NCBI GenBank assembly: GCA_030247855.1
Contig: JAPDRN010000132.1
Location: forward strand, 1 to 64,000
Origin: Knufia peltigerae
Lineage: Eukaryota; Ascomycota; Eurotiomycetes; Chaetothyriales; Trichomeriaceae
Length of the DNA: 64,000 nucleotides
Reading direction: 5' to 3'
Below the pieces are notes generated by a model that saw nothing but the letters and a program-made list of their open reading frames with translations, made no database searches and was not told where the DNA came from. This document shows, one piece after another, positions 54,946 through 64,000 of this stretch (within the stretch, counting starts at the first letter, position 1; every line of letters starts with the position of its first letter). Position numbers and translations under genes: made by a program.

Positions 54946-55364
54946 CCACGACCCATCGGCGCCATGAGCAAATTCTGAATATAAATCATTGGCGAAAGAG
55001 ATGAAGGAATCGCAATGATGATACATCTTGGAAGAATTTACCTGTTGTGCAGTACTCGGGGAAATGTTTTTCAACATCGCAACATTATTGAGACGTTCAA
55101 AGATTCAAGCGGCCAACACCGATGACTTGCCTCGTACCGGTATGTACTCCGTACTGTAATTGCCAAGACACACACTCAACCACACCATTCCCATTTCGGA
55201 GCCCACAAATCGCTCAACCTTCCCTGTCAAGTTTTTGCACCGCACCCTGAGATTTCGCCTTTGTAACCTGCGGTCCCAATTTGCGATTCGAAACCGAACA
55301 ACCTCTTTTCGACATCACCGCCTCGAAACCCCCCCCCTCTCGTCGCCAAACCCATTCAGCAAAC
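54946..55364. other. Intergenic region upstream of eL36
   Basis: 419 bases with one TACTCCGTA at 55145-55153 and CT-rich stretches near 55250-55340, which are common upstream of ribosomal protein genes. No gene is seen. Confidence 0.5.
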
Positions 55365-56110
55365 ATGCCGAAGGAAGCGACTCAAAAGACCGGCCTCGCC
55401 GTCGGCTTGAACAAGGGCCATGTGAGTTTGCCCTCATTGTCCTGTTTCGAAAACCCCAGCCAGATGGAGAAGCAAGATGAAATTCGTTGGACGGGTTTGG
55501 GATCTTTCTTCACCTTGTCCGAGGGTACCTTTCATAAAGAGACGGAAAAGGACAGCTTCCAGCCTCTCCAACGAATTTACTTGTCTCGTTCTTGCCGGGG
55601 CTTTCTTTCGAGACGGTGACCAACTTTTGGTGCATTGAAAAAGGAATGTCAAAATGCTAACCAAACATGTCACCATCGAACAGCAAGTCACAACCATCAC
55701 CCCCAAGCCTCGCATCTCCCGCCGCAAGGGAGCCCTCAGCAAGCGTACCGCCTTCGTCCGTGACATTGTCAAGGAGGTCGCCGGTCTTGCCCCGTATGAG
55801 CGTCGCGTCATCGAGTTGTTGCGAAACAGCAAGGACAAGAGAGCGAGAAAGCTAGCAAAGAAGAGAGTATGTGTTGCCGCCCCCCTGACCCTTCTCGTTG
55901 ATGTGGCCTTTGTATTTTCATGGCGGGTTGTCATCGTAGAAGAGGTGGACTGTTGGGGATTTCGCACATCACGAGGAGGGCTGTTTGAAACTTGACAGAT
56001 CAAACCCGCTAACACTTCCCGTGTAACAGCTCGGTACTTTCGGTCGTGCAAAGAGAAAGGTTGACGATCTTCAGAGAGTCATCGCCGAAGCGAGAAGAGC
56101 CGGTCATTAA
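55365..56110 (+). CDS. rpl36: 60S ribosomal protein eL36
   Basis: Three exons, 55365-55421, 55684-55866 and 56030-56110, give 106 residues. Exon 1 encodes MPKEATQKTGLAVGLNKGH. Exon 2 covers PRISRRKGALSKRTAFVRD, VAGLAPYERRVIELLRNSKD and KRARKLAKKR. Exon 3 gives LGTFGRAKRKVDDLQRVIAE and ends RAGH. This is the typical small basic eL36 of the large ribosomal subunit, at the expected length. The introns (262 and 163 bases) are much longer than others in the window, as is common for ribosomal protein genes. I looked for snoRNA C/D boxes in intron 1 and found no convincing pair. Confidence 0.96.
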
Positions 56111-56693
56111 ATTCAACCTGGCTGGTCCGTTACAACAACAAGGTCGTGGGAAACTACCGAGAGACAAGACGCACACACGACGACATCGGATGTTCTTTTG
56201 TAAAGGTCGACGATGAGATGGAGAGGAAAAGCGAGGATACGGCACAATGGCATATTTTCGACCTGGGTGTACTTTTGTCCCCCAACTTTTATGGGAGATC
56301 AAGGATGATGCCCGGATTGCAAGGCAAATTTCCAATCCTCGAAAAAAAAAAAGACTTCAGAAAGGGATGGTGTCTGCCGGCAAGCAATTTCATAAGCAAG
56401 CCACCAGGGTTTCTCAATTGGAACACGGCCTGTGAAGGAAATAAATGACAAAAAAGGTCTTTTGAGGAATCAAAGAACAACTTCCATCATGTTGCCGGTT
56501 TCTTTACCTTTACACTCGTTGTCGGTCCGTTTTCATTAAAAATCATGTTCTGGTCGTTCAAGATATTCCCACCCAATCTGCAAATTCGCCAGCCCAGGGT
56601 CCCAAAACTGTCCCTACCGTTATTATACACTTGTTACTCGGGCCAGGTCGCCCAGGGTTTGCACCGTAGCCTGTACATGCACTTTTGGCTGCG
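56111..56693. other. Convergent intergenic region eL36 / Rad60-like
   Basis: 583 bases between the two 3' ends, with an A-run at 56341-56351. No gene is supported; the plus-strand frame 56146-56448 looks random. Confidence 0.5.
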
Positions 56694-58268
56694 CTACCGT
56701 ATGCTAACTTCGACCTCGTCCTCGTCCTCCAGCTCAATGTCCTCGACCGTCTTGTCGGGATCCAGTCTTTCACCGTCAAAGATCAAGTAGGCAGTCTTTC
56801 CTTCGTCGATTTTCCTCGTCGCCACGAAACCACGCGTGATTTTGGCAACGGTCGTGTGCGGCCTCACACGCAGCTGCATGGGCTCTAGGTTTTGTGCGAC
56901 GAGCCTGATGACGATAGATCCGTCACTTTCTGGTACCGGCGTCGCCGTATGCTCGTCATCGTTTTCGTCTTGCTGCGACTGCTCTCTTTGCTGCTGCTCG
57001 CGCGCCGCCTTCTGACGTTGCTGTTCTTCGTACAACTCCGGGGTCATGGCGTCTAACAAAATGTTCCCGTTGCTTGGATCTTTGTCCTCTTGATGATGAT
57101 GATGATCCGCCGCCGCCGCCCCACCCTCTTCGTCGAACACGTCGTCGTCGTCGTCGTCGGTTGGCGGTCCTACGCTCGCACTTTTGTTATCTCGGTGTTC
57201 TGTCTTGAGTTTTTGAAGGATCCCCCGCATCGTGGTCGAGTCAAACAGTCTGGTCCCTCGCCAGGTGAAGAATACTTTGCGTGTCGTCTTGTCATCGAGT
57301 TGCCACCTTTTGCACCAGAACTCTTTCACCTGCTTCAGGGGTTGGGAGGCCTTGCGCTTAACTATCAAGGACTGCGTGTTGGGGATCTCGGACCGGATCA
57401 TGATGCGGATGTGCGGGTCATCTTCCTGTTCCGAGGCTGGGGTCGTCGTGCGTCCAAGGTCTTGTGTCGAGTCTGACGACGTAGGACGACTGCTGAGCGG
57501 TTGCTTGTCGACCGACAAATGTCTCGAACGTTCGGACGCTGCCGCTGAAGATGCACGGTGTAGTGGCGTATTGGATCTTCGGTTGTCTGGTTCGATCCCG
57601 AGTCTCTGAAGTCTGGCCTTCTCCCGAGCTTTGGCTTTCAGTTCGCGCACGTAAGGGTCATCTTCCTCTTCTGATCCTTCTTCTTCTTCGTCGGAAGGCG
57701 GTCTGATTTTCCCCTTGTTGGGTGCTGCTGCCGCTGCTGCCAACGTCCCATGTTTGGATGGCGGAGGTGTCCATATCACCAGGTCATCTTCTGACTCGTG
57801 GCCCACATCTTGAAGCACTATGGCATCACGCCCTGGACTCTCGCGCGTCGAGGGCGACTTGTTTCGCAAATTGTCAAGGCCCACTACACTCGGCGACTTG
57901 TCTACTCGAGGTGTACTTCGTGTCGCAGGCCGTTTGAGTCTCCTCTCGCTCTTTACATTTGTTGGAGTGCTTGTTCTGTCATTGTCCGACTCGAAATCAA
58001 AATCACTGTTTTCTTCTTGGGGTTTCGCTGGCTCAGTCGACACCCGTCTTTTCTTGGTCTCGGGCTGCTCCTCACGTTCCCCCTTTCCAGCCTTGTGTTT
58101 GGTTTTCGCGGCTCTCTTTTTCTTCTCCTTCTCCTGCTCGGCCTGAAGGATGTCGCGGTAAATATCGTTGCGTCCGAAGATGGAGGTTTCTGTTTTGGGT
58201 GCCTTGGACGTCGCCGGCGCAGCCCATGCTGGCTTCGTGAAGAAAGAACGTTTGGCTCCGCTGGTCAT
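56694..58268 (-). CDS. Rad60/Esc2/NIP45-family SUMO-like-domain protein
   Basis: A single exon encodes 524 residues from the ATG at 58268 (MTSGAKRSFFTKPAW). The N-terminal 290 residues are disordered, charged and Ser/Pro-rich, with acidic patches such as SDEEEEGSEEEDDPY that could bind SUMO. A first SUMO-like domain lies at about 290-365 (HIRIMIRSEIPNTQSLIVKR to STTMRGILQKLK). An Asp/His/Gln-rich spacer follows, with a second SUMO-like domain at the C-terminus (about 450-524: IVIRLVAQNLEPMQLRVRP, YLIFDGERLDPDKTVEDIEL, ending VEVSIR). Two such domains in tandem define the Rad60/Esc2/NIP45 family, which works in DNA repair and genome stability. I leave the symbol open because the orthologue's name varies between fungi. 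Confidence 0.85.
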   Translation of the reverse strand: MTSGAKRSFFTKPAWAAPATSKAPKTETSIFGRNDIYRDILQAEQEKEKKKRAAKTKHKAGKGEREEQPETKKRRVSTEPAKPQEENSDFDFESDNDRTSTPTNVKSERRLKRPATRSTPRVDKSPSVVGLDNLRNKSPSTRESPGRDAIVLQDVGHESEDDLVIWTPPPSKHGTLAAAAAAPNKGKIRPPSDEEEEGSEEEDDPYVRELKAKAREKARLQRLGIEPDNRRSNTPLHRASSAAASERSRHLSVDKQPLSSRPTSSDSTQDLGRTTTPASEQEDDPHIRIMIRSEIPNTQSLIVKRKASQPLKQVKEFWCKRWQLDDKTTRKVFFTWRGTRLFDSTTMRGILQKLKTEHRDNKSASVGPPTDDDDDDVFDEEGGAAAADHHHHQEDKDPSNGNILLDAMTPELYEEQQRQKAAREQQQREQSQQDENDDEHTATPVPESDGSIVIRLVAQNLEPMQLRVRPHTTVAKITRGFVATRKIDEGKTAYLIFDGERLDPDKTVEDIELEDEDEVEVSIR

Positions 58269-58784
58269 AATGGCATGTCGGCATTTATTATGTGGTTTGA
58301 TGCACAAGGATAGTGCATAGGGTGGAGAAAATGAAGGACAGTACTTTCGAATCCCTCGAGTGCATGGTATTTACCCAAGTGGAGTCAATGTTCAGCCTTG
58401 TTGGTGGGAAAGTTCAGCCTGATGATGAATGGGCGCCTGTCATAGAGACGCCGCGGGACTCTTTCTTCTTGTCTGTTTACTGTACGTACAAACCCCGGCT
58501 ACCCTTTCCCACTGGGCAATATCTTCCAATTTGACATCCAGTAAAATCCACAACTGGCCAAGTTATTGTTGATTGGGCACAAATCAGCGCCCTCACTGAA
58601 TGTTGGCACGCAGTACGACGCACCAGCGGTAGGATCCGTGATATGAGCAATCTGAATGAGATGTCTCCTATACAAGCTACGAAATGGGTGTGCTTTTCCT
58701 AGATCAAGATGCCTCAGGTAAGGTTGATCTATTCGCCTAATTGCGAAAACGTCCATAATATACGGAGTATGCTATTGTGCCTCT
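58269..58784. other. Intergenic region Rad60-like / GFA-domain gene
   Basis: 516 bases that should contain the Rad60-like promoter and the 3' flank of the next minus-strand gene. One TACGGAGTA lies at 58761-58769. Nothing else is seen. Confidence 0.5.
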
Positions 58785-59304
58785 TCAAGTCATTGTATCG
58801 AACTTCGCGCTCGTTTCGACCGGCACAACCCAACCCTGTCGACGTTTACAATAGTATTCTCGTTGTGGCACGAAGTTTTTGCGTGCCCGCTCATCAAGAC
58901 AACCGGATGTGACGATGATGAAGTCCTCAAAGGCCGGATTGTCCATGTTCACAGTAAACAAATTCGATCCACAAACACGACAAAATGACCGAAGGACGGT
59001 AGTTCCTGCGTCTGTCGCGGTGTCTCGGTACGATGAAACGGTATTTTCGCCTTTGACGAGATTGAATCGCTATCATTTGCTTTCGTCAACCACAGGCATC
59101 TTCCACGGAATGGGGTATTTCGACGAAGGTCGCGAAGATTGATCAATGACTTACGTTTTTCTTGCAGAACCAGTTTGCTTGGAACGATGAACCGCTGGAT
59201 TTCTGACAGTTGGTACAATGACAAAGGACGGAACTGAGAGGTCCACCCGTGATGGTGAATTTTATGGCGCCGCAAAGGCATTGGCCGTGGGTTGTATTAG
59301 ACAT
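58785..59304 (-). CDS. GFA/CENP-V-domain zinc protein
   Basis: Two exons, 59304-59155 and 59069-58785, give 144 residues. The intron (gtaagt...gatag, 85 bases) is required: both exons are short, so the gene does not appear as one long frame. Exon 1 encodes MSNTTHGQCLCGAIKFTITG and CHCTNCQKSSGSSFQANWF, the Cys motifs of the glutathione-dependent formaldehyde-activating-enzyme-like fold. Exon 2 begins RFNLVKGENTVSSYRDTATD and holds CRVCGSNLFTV, the remaining zinc ligands, ending WVVPVETSAKFDTMT. Fungal members are abundant and mostly of unknown substrate; formaldehyde or glutathione-adduct handling is only a possibility. Length and motif order fit the family well. Confidence 0.88.
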
Positions 59305-59802
59305 GACTCCTTAGGGAGATAGTGGGTATGATTTCTTTTGTTTGGGGGATTAGGTCTTGAGAGCGATGGGTAAAGACAGTAGTTCTAAAGAAGCCCGTTG
59401 ACATTGTCTATTTTATATACTCCATATCGATTGCAAGTATCCAAAGGGCGGGAGGATTCTTGATGTTATTTCCGAGGAAATCAAAGACTTGGTTCCCAAC
59501 TCCGTATGTGCCTTCAGCCTTGCGTATTTGTGCGGCCGCAGGCTGAATCGGACATTGGAAGTGTTCAAGGCTCCTAATGCCGACCACTCACCTTGTGTGA
59601 GTATGAGTATCCATATAACTACGCAACCAAACTCCATTCTTCTCTGGGTGAGTAGCCAACCAGGAGTAGTGACGGTTTTGGGACGGCCTTGAATTTCTGG
59701 GGTATTGAAACTGCACCGACTGTTGAACGTTTATCAAGGAGACTAGCTAGGCCTATGAGTGGGCTCGTAAGTTGTTTGATTAGTTTAGTTTGTTTCTTCC
59801 AT
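59305..59802. other. Intergenic region GFA-domain gene / HET gene
   Basis: 498 bases; promoter of the GFA-domain gene and 3' flank of the HET gene. A near-copy of TACTCCGTA (AACTCCGTA) lies near 59498. No gene is seen. Confidence 0.5.
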
Positions 59803-61999
59803 CTATATCAAAGTAATAGTCATGGGTGGACAATCGTCAAAGTAATCCGTTACAAAGACTTGTCCAAAACCTATTCTCTTGTATGTTGGGAAAGGGTGAG
59901 CACGATCATCACTATCATCACCACCGTCACTACGGTGGCAGCGGTCATGGTCCTCGACACGTTCCAGAATGAGCATAGAATTGGTCGGGGGCAGACTCGG
60001 GCCAGGCCCAAACGGTTTCACAGCCACCTTGAGACAAGTGATGGTGTCGTCGGTGTCCAACCCTCGCTTCTCGTCCTCAAGGTGCCATCCGATCTGAGGT
60101 GCGGCACCGCTCATCCAGGCTGGGTACTCGAGGATATCGTTGTGCAGCAAGTCGGACGAGGGGATCTGTGCCAGTCGGCCAGAGACGGTGATGTTGACGC
60201 ACTCGACGGGGCCGAAGGGGTCGGAGCCCATCAGGGACACTGACGAGTCCAGCAGGTGTATGGCGGACTCGAGAAAACCGTCGTCGCTCTGGACGAAGCC
60301 GTCGCTGCGGTCGTAGCTCACGGGCCCGTCCATGCTCGCCCACGACCAGGACGGGGCGCGGTATACTGGAGCCCTCGTGGCGCGCATGTCCATGGGCACC
60401 TGCCACGCGAGGCCAATGTGGAGACGGTGCGTCCACAGGCCGGCGAGGTAGTCAGAGCCCATTATGCGATGGGCCCGTCTGGCCAGGCCCGCAATGGCCG
60501 CGAGCTTGTCCTCTACGAACGCAAGGTCTCGCCGCGAATAGTCCTCGACGATGCCGCACCACGAGAGCACATTGTACACGTCCGGAGAAGGTTTGCGGGG
60601 GAACGCGTTGGGACCTTGGCTTTCGAGCGAGACGTGGAACCGCCACCATTCGTCGTTGGGGTCGAATTCGTCGTCGGGCCGCCGTTCGCTCTCGTGCCTG
60701 AGGCAGCGCACGCACTCGAAAAAGACCTCGCCGCGACAGATGTGCAGGACTTGTCGCGAGATCTGGCGCTCCTGCAGACACCATGCTCGGCGGGCGACCG
60801 GCCCACGGCCAACGATCTCGTCAAACGGTGTCCCCGGGGCGCAGAAGTGTAGGGACCCCATCATCCCTGCCTCGTCGAGGCAGGGCAGGATGATACCTTC
60901 GCGCTGCAGCGGCGTTCGGACGACCACGAACCCATCTCGGCAATCTTGAGAGTCGCTGGCCGAGAGTGTGAGCGCCGCGTTGCCGTAGATCTCGCACATC
61001 TTGGACCCCTCCTCCAGCCAGTCGTTCTTGTTCCCCTGGAGGATGCACAAACAGTCGATCCAGAGATAGTGAAAGTCCAAGGCCACGGTACTGGCTACGG
61101 CATCCCTGAGTGTCTGAGGCATCTGGTCTATCTCAACCCACGGGTCCTGGTCTCGTTGGCATGCTTTGACATAGTCGAGCCACCGCCGATACTTGGCGCC
61201 CCAGCAATAACTCAGTGCGACGTAGTCGTGGTGGAAAGATGGCGATGTCCGAACGATTTGTGCCGTGCCTGTGGACTCGACGTTCCGTAGATCGAGTAGT
61301 CTTGACGGGTAGATCCTTGGTCGTGTGTTGGACGGGCGGCATTCGGGGTGTGTTGTCAAACAATGAGATCGCCACTGTCTGACTTTTCTGAGAACTTCCG
61401 AGTCAAGTGAGGTGGCGTTGAGTGGTTCACGAATCTGAACGCGTGATGTGGACAAAGGGTCTCCTGCAGATGTGTCAGTCGGCGAGTCTAGCTTTCCGGA
61501 AGTTGCCTGGTCAAGTGCTCGTACCAGGGTAGACGTAGACTGGGACTGCGACGTAGATGGGAAGCCGCTGCAAGAGGTCTGCAGTCAACTTTGATCGTGA
61601 TGACTCGTTGTCGTCGTCGTCATCGTCGTCGTTGACCTCGTCGTTCCTCGTAAGAGGGCCACAAGCTATCGAGAGATGCGATTTTTGAGACGGGGTCTCT
61701 TGTAACTCCTGGCGGCGTTCGGGCAGAAATGAACCAAGGATATAGTGGGCGCTTATGGGTATCTTCAGTGGTCTCTGGTGGTCGGTACATAGTCGAACAA
61801 TTTCCTCGACGATGCTCACTTCGATATTCGCACGCAGATGGTCCAAGAACAAGCGACAGAGCTCACATGCTTCAGCTGAATGTTCCAGCGAGATCCATTC
61901 GTCGTGCAGGTGGTGTCCACCTCTTTCGGACGCCGATGGCAGTGTGATGCTCTTGCAGGAAGTACAGAAGACCATTTTCGAGCGTCGAACATCCGACAT
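59803..61999 (-). CDS. HET-domain protein (heterokaryon incompatibility type)
   Basis: Two exons, 61999-61525 and 61463-59803, give 711 residues. The N-terminal region (1-160) has cysteine pairs (CTSC, CELC) and an acidic NDDDDDDDNE patch. The HET domain lies at about 235-400: YVALSYCWG, LDFHYLWIDCLCI, CEIYGNAALTLSA and GPVARRAWCLQERQISRQVL. The C-terminal part contains RAPSWSWASMDGPV, typical of these proteins. HET proteins often trigger cell death after fusion of unlike strains; whether this one does is unknown. The intron joins G with GA so that the frame continues through DPLSTSRV. They are commonly accessory, strain-variable genes. Confidence 0.88.
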
Positions 62000-62757
62000 T
62001 CACAAAAAGAGCAGACCTCACGGACGCATAGAGTAGTCTGGTCAGGCTGAAACGCCTTCACATATCTGCCAAGCCATGCAGGACTTGATAGAGCCCAATT
62101 GTTCGAGCTCTGCTTGGCCCCCGATCTTTGCAACAACTCACAGGAGGCCTCTCTGTTTGTTCTCAACCAACCGTGCTGAATTAGGTGTTCAGATCAGAAA
62201 CAAACCAGAGCGAGGGTAGCGAACAAGGGAAAACTTGGATGGGGCGAAGGTGTAGTAGATAGTTCATTGTCATGCCATAGCCTCGAGACGAAAGGGGGAG
62301 GATCGTGCACTGCTCGCATTTGGCAAAAGTTCGCATTAAGAGCCTTGACATTGAGTTTATAACCTTGAACTTGCGGCAGTATTATGAGGCTATCAATAAT
62401 TGAATGAAGTTCACAGCTCTTCCGCAGAGTCCAAATTGGAAGTTCAGAGGACTGAATTCCAAACCACTTAGCACTGCTCTACAAAAATCTTGAAGAAAGT
62501 CCTTGAGGTGTAGAAGGGGGGTTAGTATCTCTGATGCTGACAGTGGTCCAGAGCAGCTTGGTTACCTCCGTCCCTGGTGAGCAGTAAATCTTCTGGTACA
62601 TATCACCACCACCATCATCATCGTTGTGAAAACCCGCGCGGTACTTGGGCCTGAATCGTTTCCTCAGTAATGCTCAGAAGGCATCTCGAACGGATGTGGC
62701 GAAGCGTTCAGGGTAGCAGAAGGAGCCTGGGAGGAAATAGGTCAGTGTCATTCACAG
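62000..62757. other. Intergenic region HET gene / pepsin-like gene
   Basis: 758 bases holding the HET promoter and the 3' flank of the next gene, with short CAC/CAT-rich low-complexity at about 62606-62624. No gene is seen. Confidence 0.5.
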
Positions 62758-64000
62758 TTAAAGATTTTTCGTCACTTCTCTCACCGCGTCACTTCCCGCA
62801 GAATTGATCCAATTTTCGACATCAGGATTGGATTTCGTTGCACTGCTGACCTCGTGGGCTCCTCGTGGGGTCGTCCCGGTATATGATGTGTACTGAGATA
62901 TCCGCTCCTGCTGGGACATGGGGTCTTGAGCATCTACTGATGCGGCCTTGCTCCGTTTGCGGCTGCGATAGAACAACAACGCCAGGCCTCCGACGATCAA
63001 GATCAAGCCCAAGACGCCGCCAACCACACCTCCTATGATCGCCCCAGTGTCACTACCACCCTTTGTGGAGCCTGAACCCCTGGCTCCCGTTGTGGTGGTC
63101 GCCGGGGATACTGGTGGGCTGCTCGTCGCGCGAGATGGCGGTGTCCTTGTTGTGACTGGATCACAGACAGCGGAAAGTTGATATCCGCCTCCTTGGTCGC
63201 TGAAATCGGTACGAATGGCGGGAGCCAATTGAAACTGGCTTCTGGCGTAGTCCACCATGAGATAGTTAAATGTCAGGAAAGGAACTCCCCAGTCCCTCAC
63301 GGAGCCGGTGTTGTTTTGGGCGAGGATTTCTGCCACCATGAAGGTGTTGTTGATGACCGAGTATGTCCCGTTGACATAGCCTCTTGGGTAGACGAAAAGA
63401 TCGGCAGCTGTGATCTGCGTTCGGTAGCCACCACGCAACGTGACGGTGAGGTTACCCACCGGCGGCTGAGCTGCGTCGTATGCCAGCGCACCAGGATCCA
63501 AAGTCAAAGATGCTCCCGTAGCATTTGCAAAGTTGGCGAACATATCCGGAGTGACCGTCAACCAGTTGACGTCAGGTTGCAGCGAGATCTGAAGAGTGTC
63601 CGAGGAGTTGGAGAAGATGTTGAAAGAGCCATTATCGGTGTCCCAACTGAGGCCGGTGACAATCGGACAGAGTGCGCAGTTCGGTTCGGATTGGAAAGTT
63701 GCAACAGTCTGGGGTTCAAACCGTGTCAAGTCCACGCCTCCGAGCACGAGCTCCCCAGGCACGCCGTAATCAATCGATCGGCTTCCCGGCCACAAAGACC
63801 AATATCGAGAGGGGCTCACGTTTTGGGCGACCGCGGCGTTGAGAAGGGTAGAGTTCCACCCGAGTGGAAGACTTCCTTGGCCACCTGGCAAGAACAATTA
63901 ACAAAAAGTGCGCACGGTTGAAGCTCGCACGGGGAAAAACTCACCATAATCAAGCTGGTCCATGAAAGCTGGAAAGCCGTCGACTACCGCATTGCCGAAG
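62758..64000 (-). CDS. Pepsin-like (A1-type) membrane-anchored protein, partial
   Basis: The gene is cut by the window's right edge. Exons seen are 64000-63945 (partial) and 63884-62758, giving about 393 C-terminal residues. The part looks like the C-terminal lobe of a fungal aspartic-peptidase-like protein: YWSLWPGSRSIDYGVPGELV then LGGVDLTRF, and later NNTFMVAEILAQ and WGVPFLTFNYLMVDYA. A Ser/Thr-rich linker, one membrane span (IIGGVVGGVLGLILIVGGLAL) and a 65-residue cytosolic tail follow. Where a second catalytic DTG/DSG would be expected I see only TLDPGALAYD, so activity is doubtful. The N-terminal lobe lies outside. Splicing G with GT gives the DYGGQGSLPL junction. Confidence 0.78.

Noticed and set aside
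55422..55683. Possible intronic C/D snoRNA in eL36 intron 1
   Set aside because: AAGATGAA resembles a C box, but there is no CTGA D box or terminal stem.

Overview
The window is nuclear DNA from a filamentous ascomycete (Pezizomycotina). It shows compact genes on both strands, short GT-AG introns mostly of 45-60 bases, fungal families such as a HET-domain protein, a WW/PhoD-like protein and a Ser-Gly GPI protein, and short intergenic regions. I cannot fix the class or species from sequence alone. About 27 protein genes are supported. I saw no rRNA, tRNA, CRISPR array or intact transposon.

Layout. 1.2-5.2 kb: set1, H3K4 methyltransferase (-). 6.5-7.5 kb: short-chain dehydrogenase (+). 8.9-11.2 kb: gfa1, first enzyme of chitin-precursor synthesis (+). 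11.7-13.9 kb: gpi10, GPI-anchor mannosyltransferase (+). 14.6-16.9 kb: ArfGAP-UBA-NPF trafficking protein (-). 17.4-18.3 kb: unknown zinc-ribbon-like protein (-). 19.1-20.1 kb: proteasome alpha subunit pre10 (+). 20.3-21.0 kb: lumazine synthase rib4 (-). 21.6-23.2 kb: ornithine aminotransferase (+). 23.6-24.2 kb: small hypothetical (-). 24.9-25.8 kb: C2H2 protein (+). 26.2-28.1 kb: MFS transporter (+). 28.6-32.2 kb: WW plus PhoD-like phosphatase (-). 33.1-34.3 kb: Ser-Gly-repeat GPI protein (-). 36.0-36.2 kb: 55-residue secreted peptide (-). 36.2-39.0 kb is gene-poor and holds one probable decayed or frameshifted coding remnant. 39.0-40.8 kb: rrp9 (-). 41.2-41.9 kb: proteasome beta subunit pre1 (+). 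42.3-43.8 kb: RING protein (-). 44.1-45.5 kb: spp2 (+). 45.5-48.4 kb: utp13 (-). 48.9-51.3 kb: unknown membrane protein with a doubtful 5' end (+). 51.6-53.3 kb: sad1 (+). 53.6-54.9 kb: secreted M20 peptidase (+). 55.4-56.1 kb: ribosomal protein eL36 (+). 56.7-58.3 kb: Rad60/Esc2-like SUMO-like-domain protein (-). 58.8-59.3 kb: GFA/CENP-V zinc protein (-). 59.8-62.0 kb: HET protein (-). 62.8 kb to the end: pepsin-like membrane protein, 5' truncated by the window (-).

How the genes fit together. Most are housekeeping genes for ribosome biogenesis (rrp9, utp13, eL36), proteasome core (pre1, pre10), splicing (spp2, sad1), chromatin (set1), cell wall and GPI synthesis (gfa1, gpi10) and primary metabolism (rib4, ornithine aminotransferase). 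Several sit in divergent pairs with shared promoters (rrp9/pre1, RING/spp2, zinc-ribbon/pre10, rib4/ornithine aminotransferase). Accessory-type genes (secreted, GPI-anchored, HET, peptidase-like) lie at 33-39 kb and at the right end.

The most notable points are: start codons cut off by introns in three genes (gfa1, pre10, pre1); a nonamer, TACGGAGTA, repeated only between genes; and two places where reading frames suggest single-base indels (36.5-36.9 kb and 48.9-49.0 kb). I did not see a clearly new multi-gene system.
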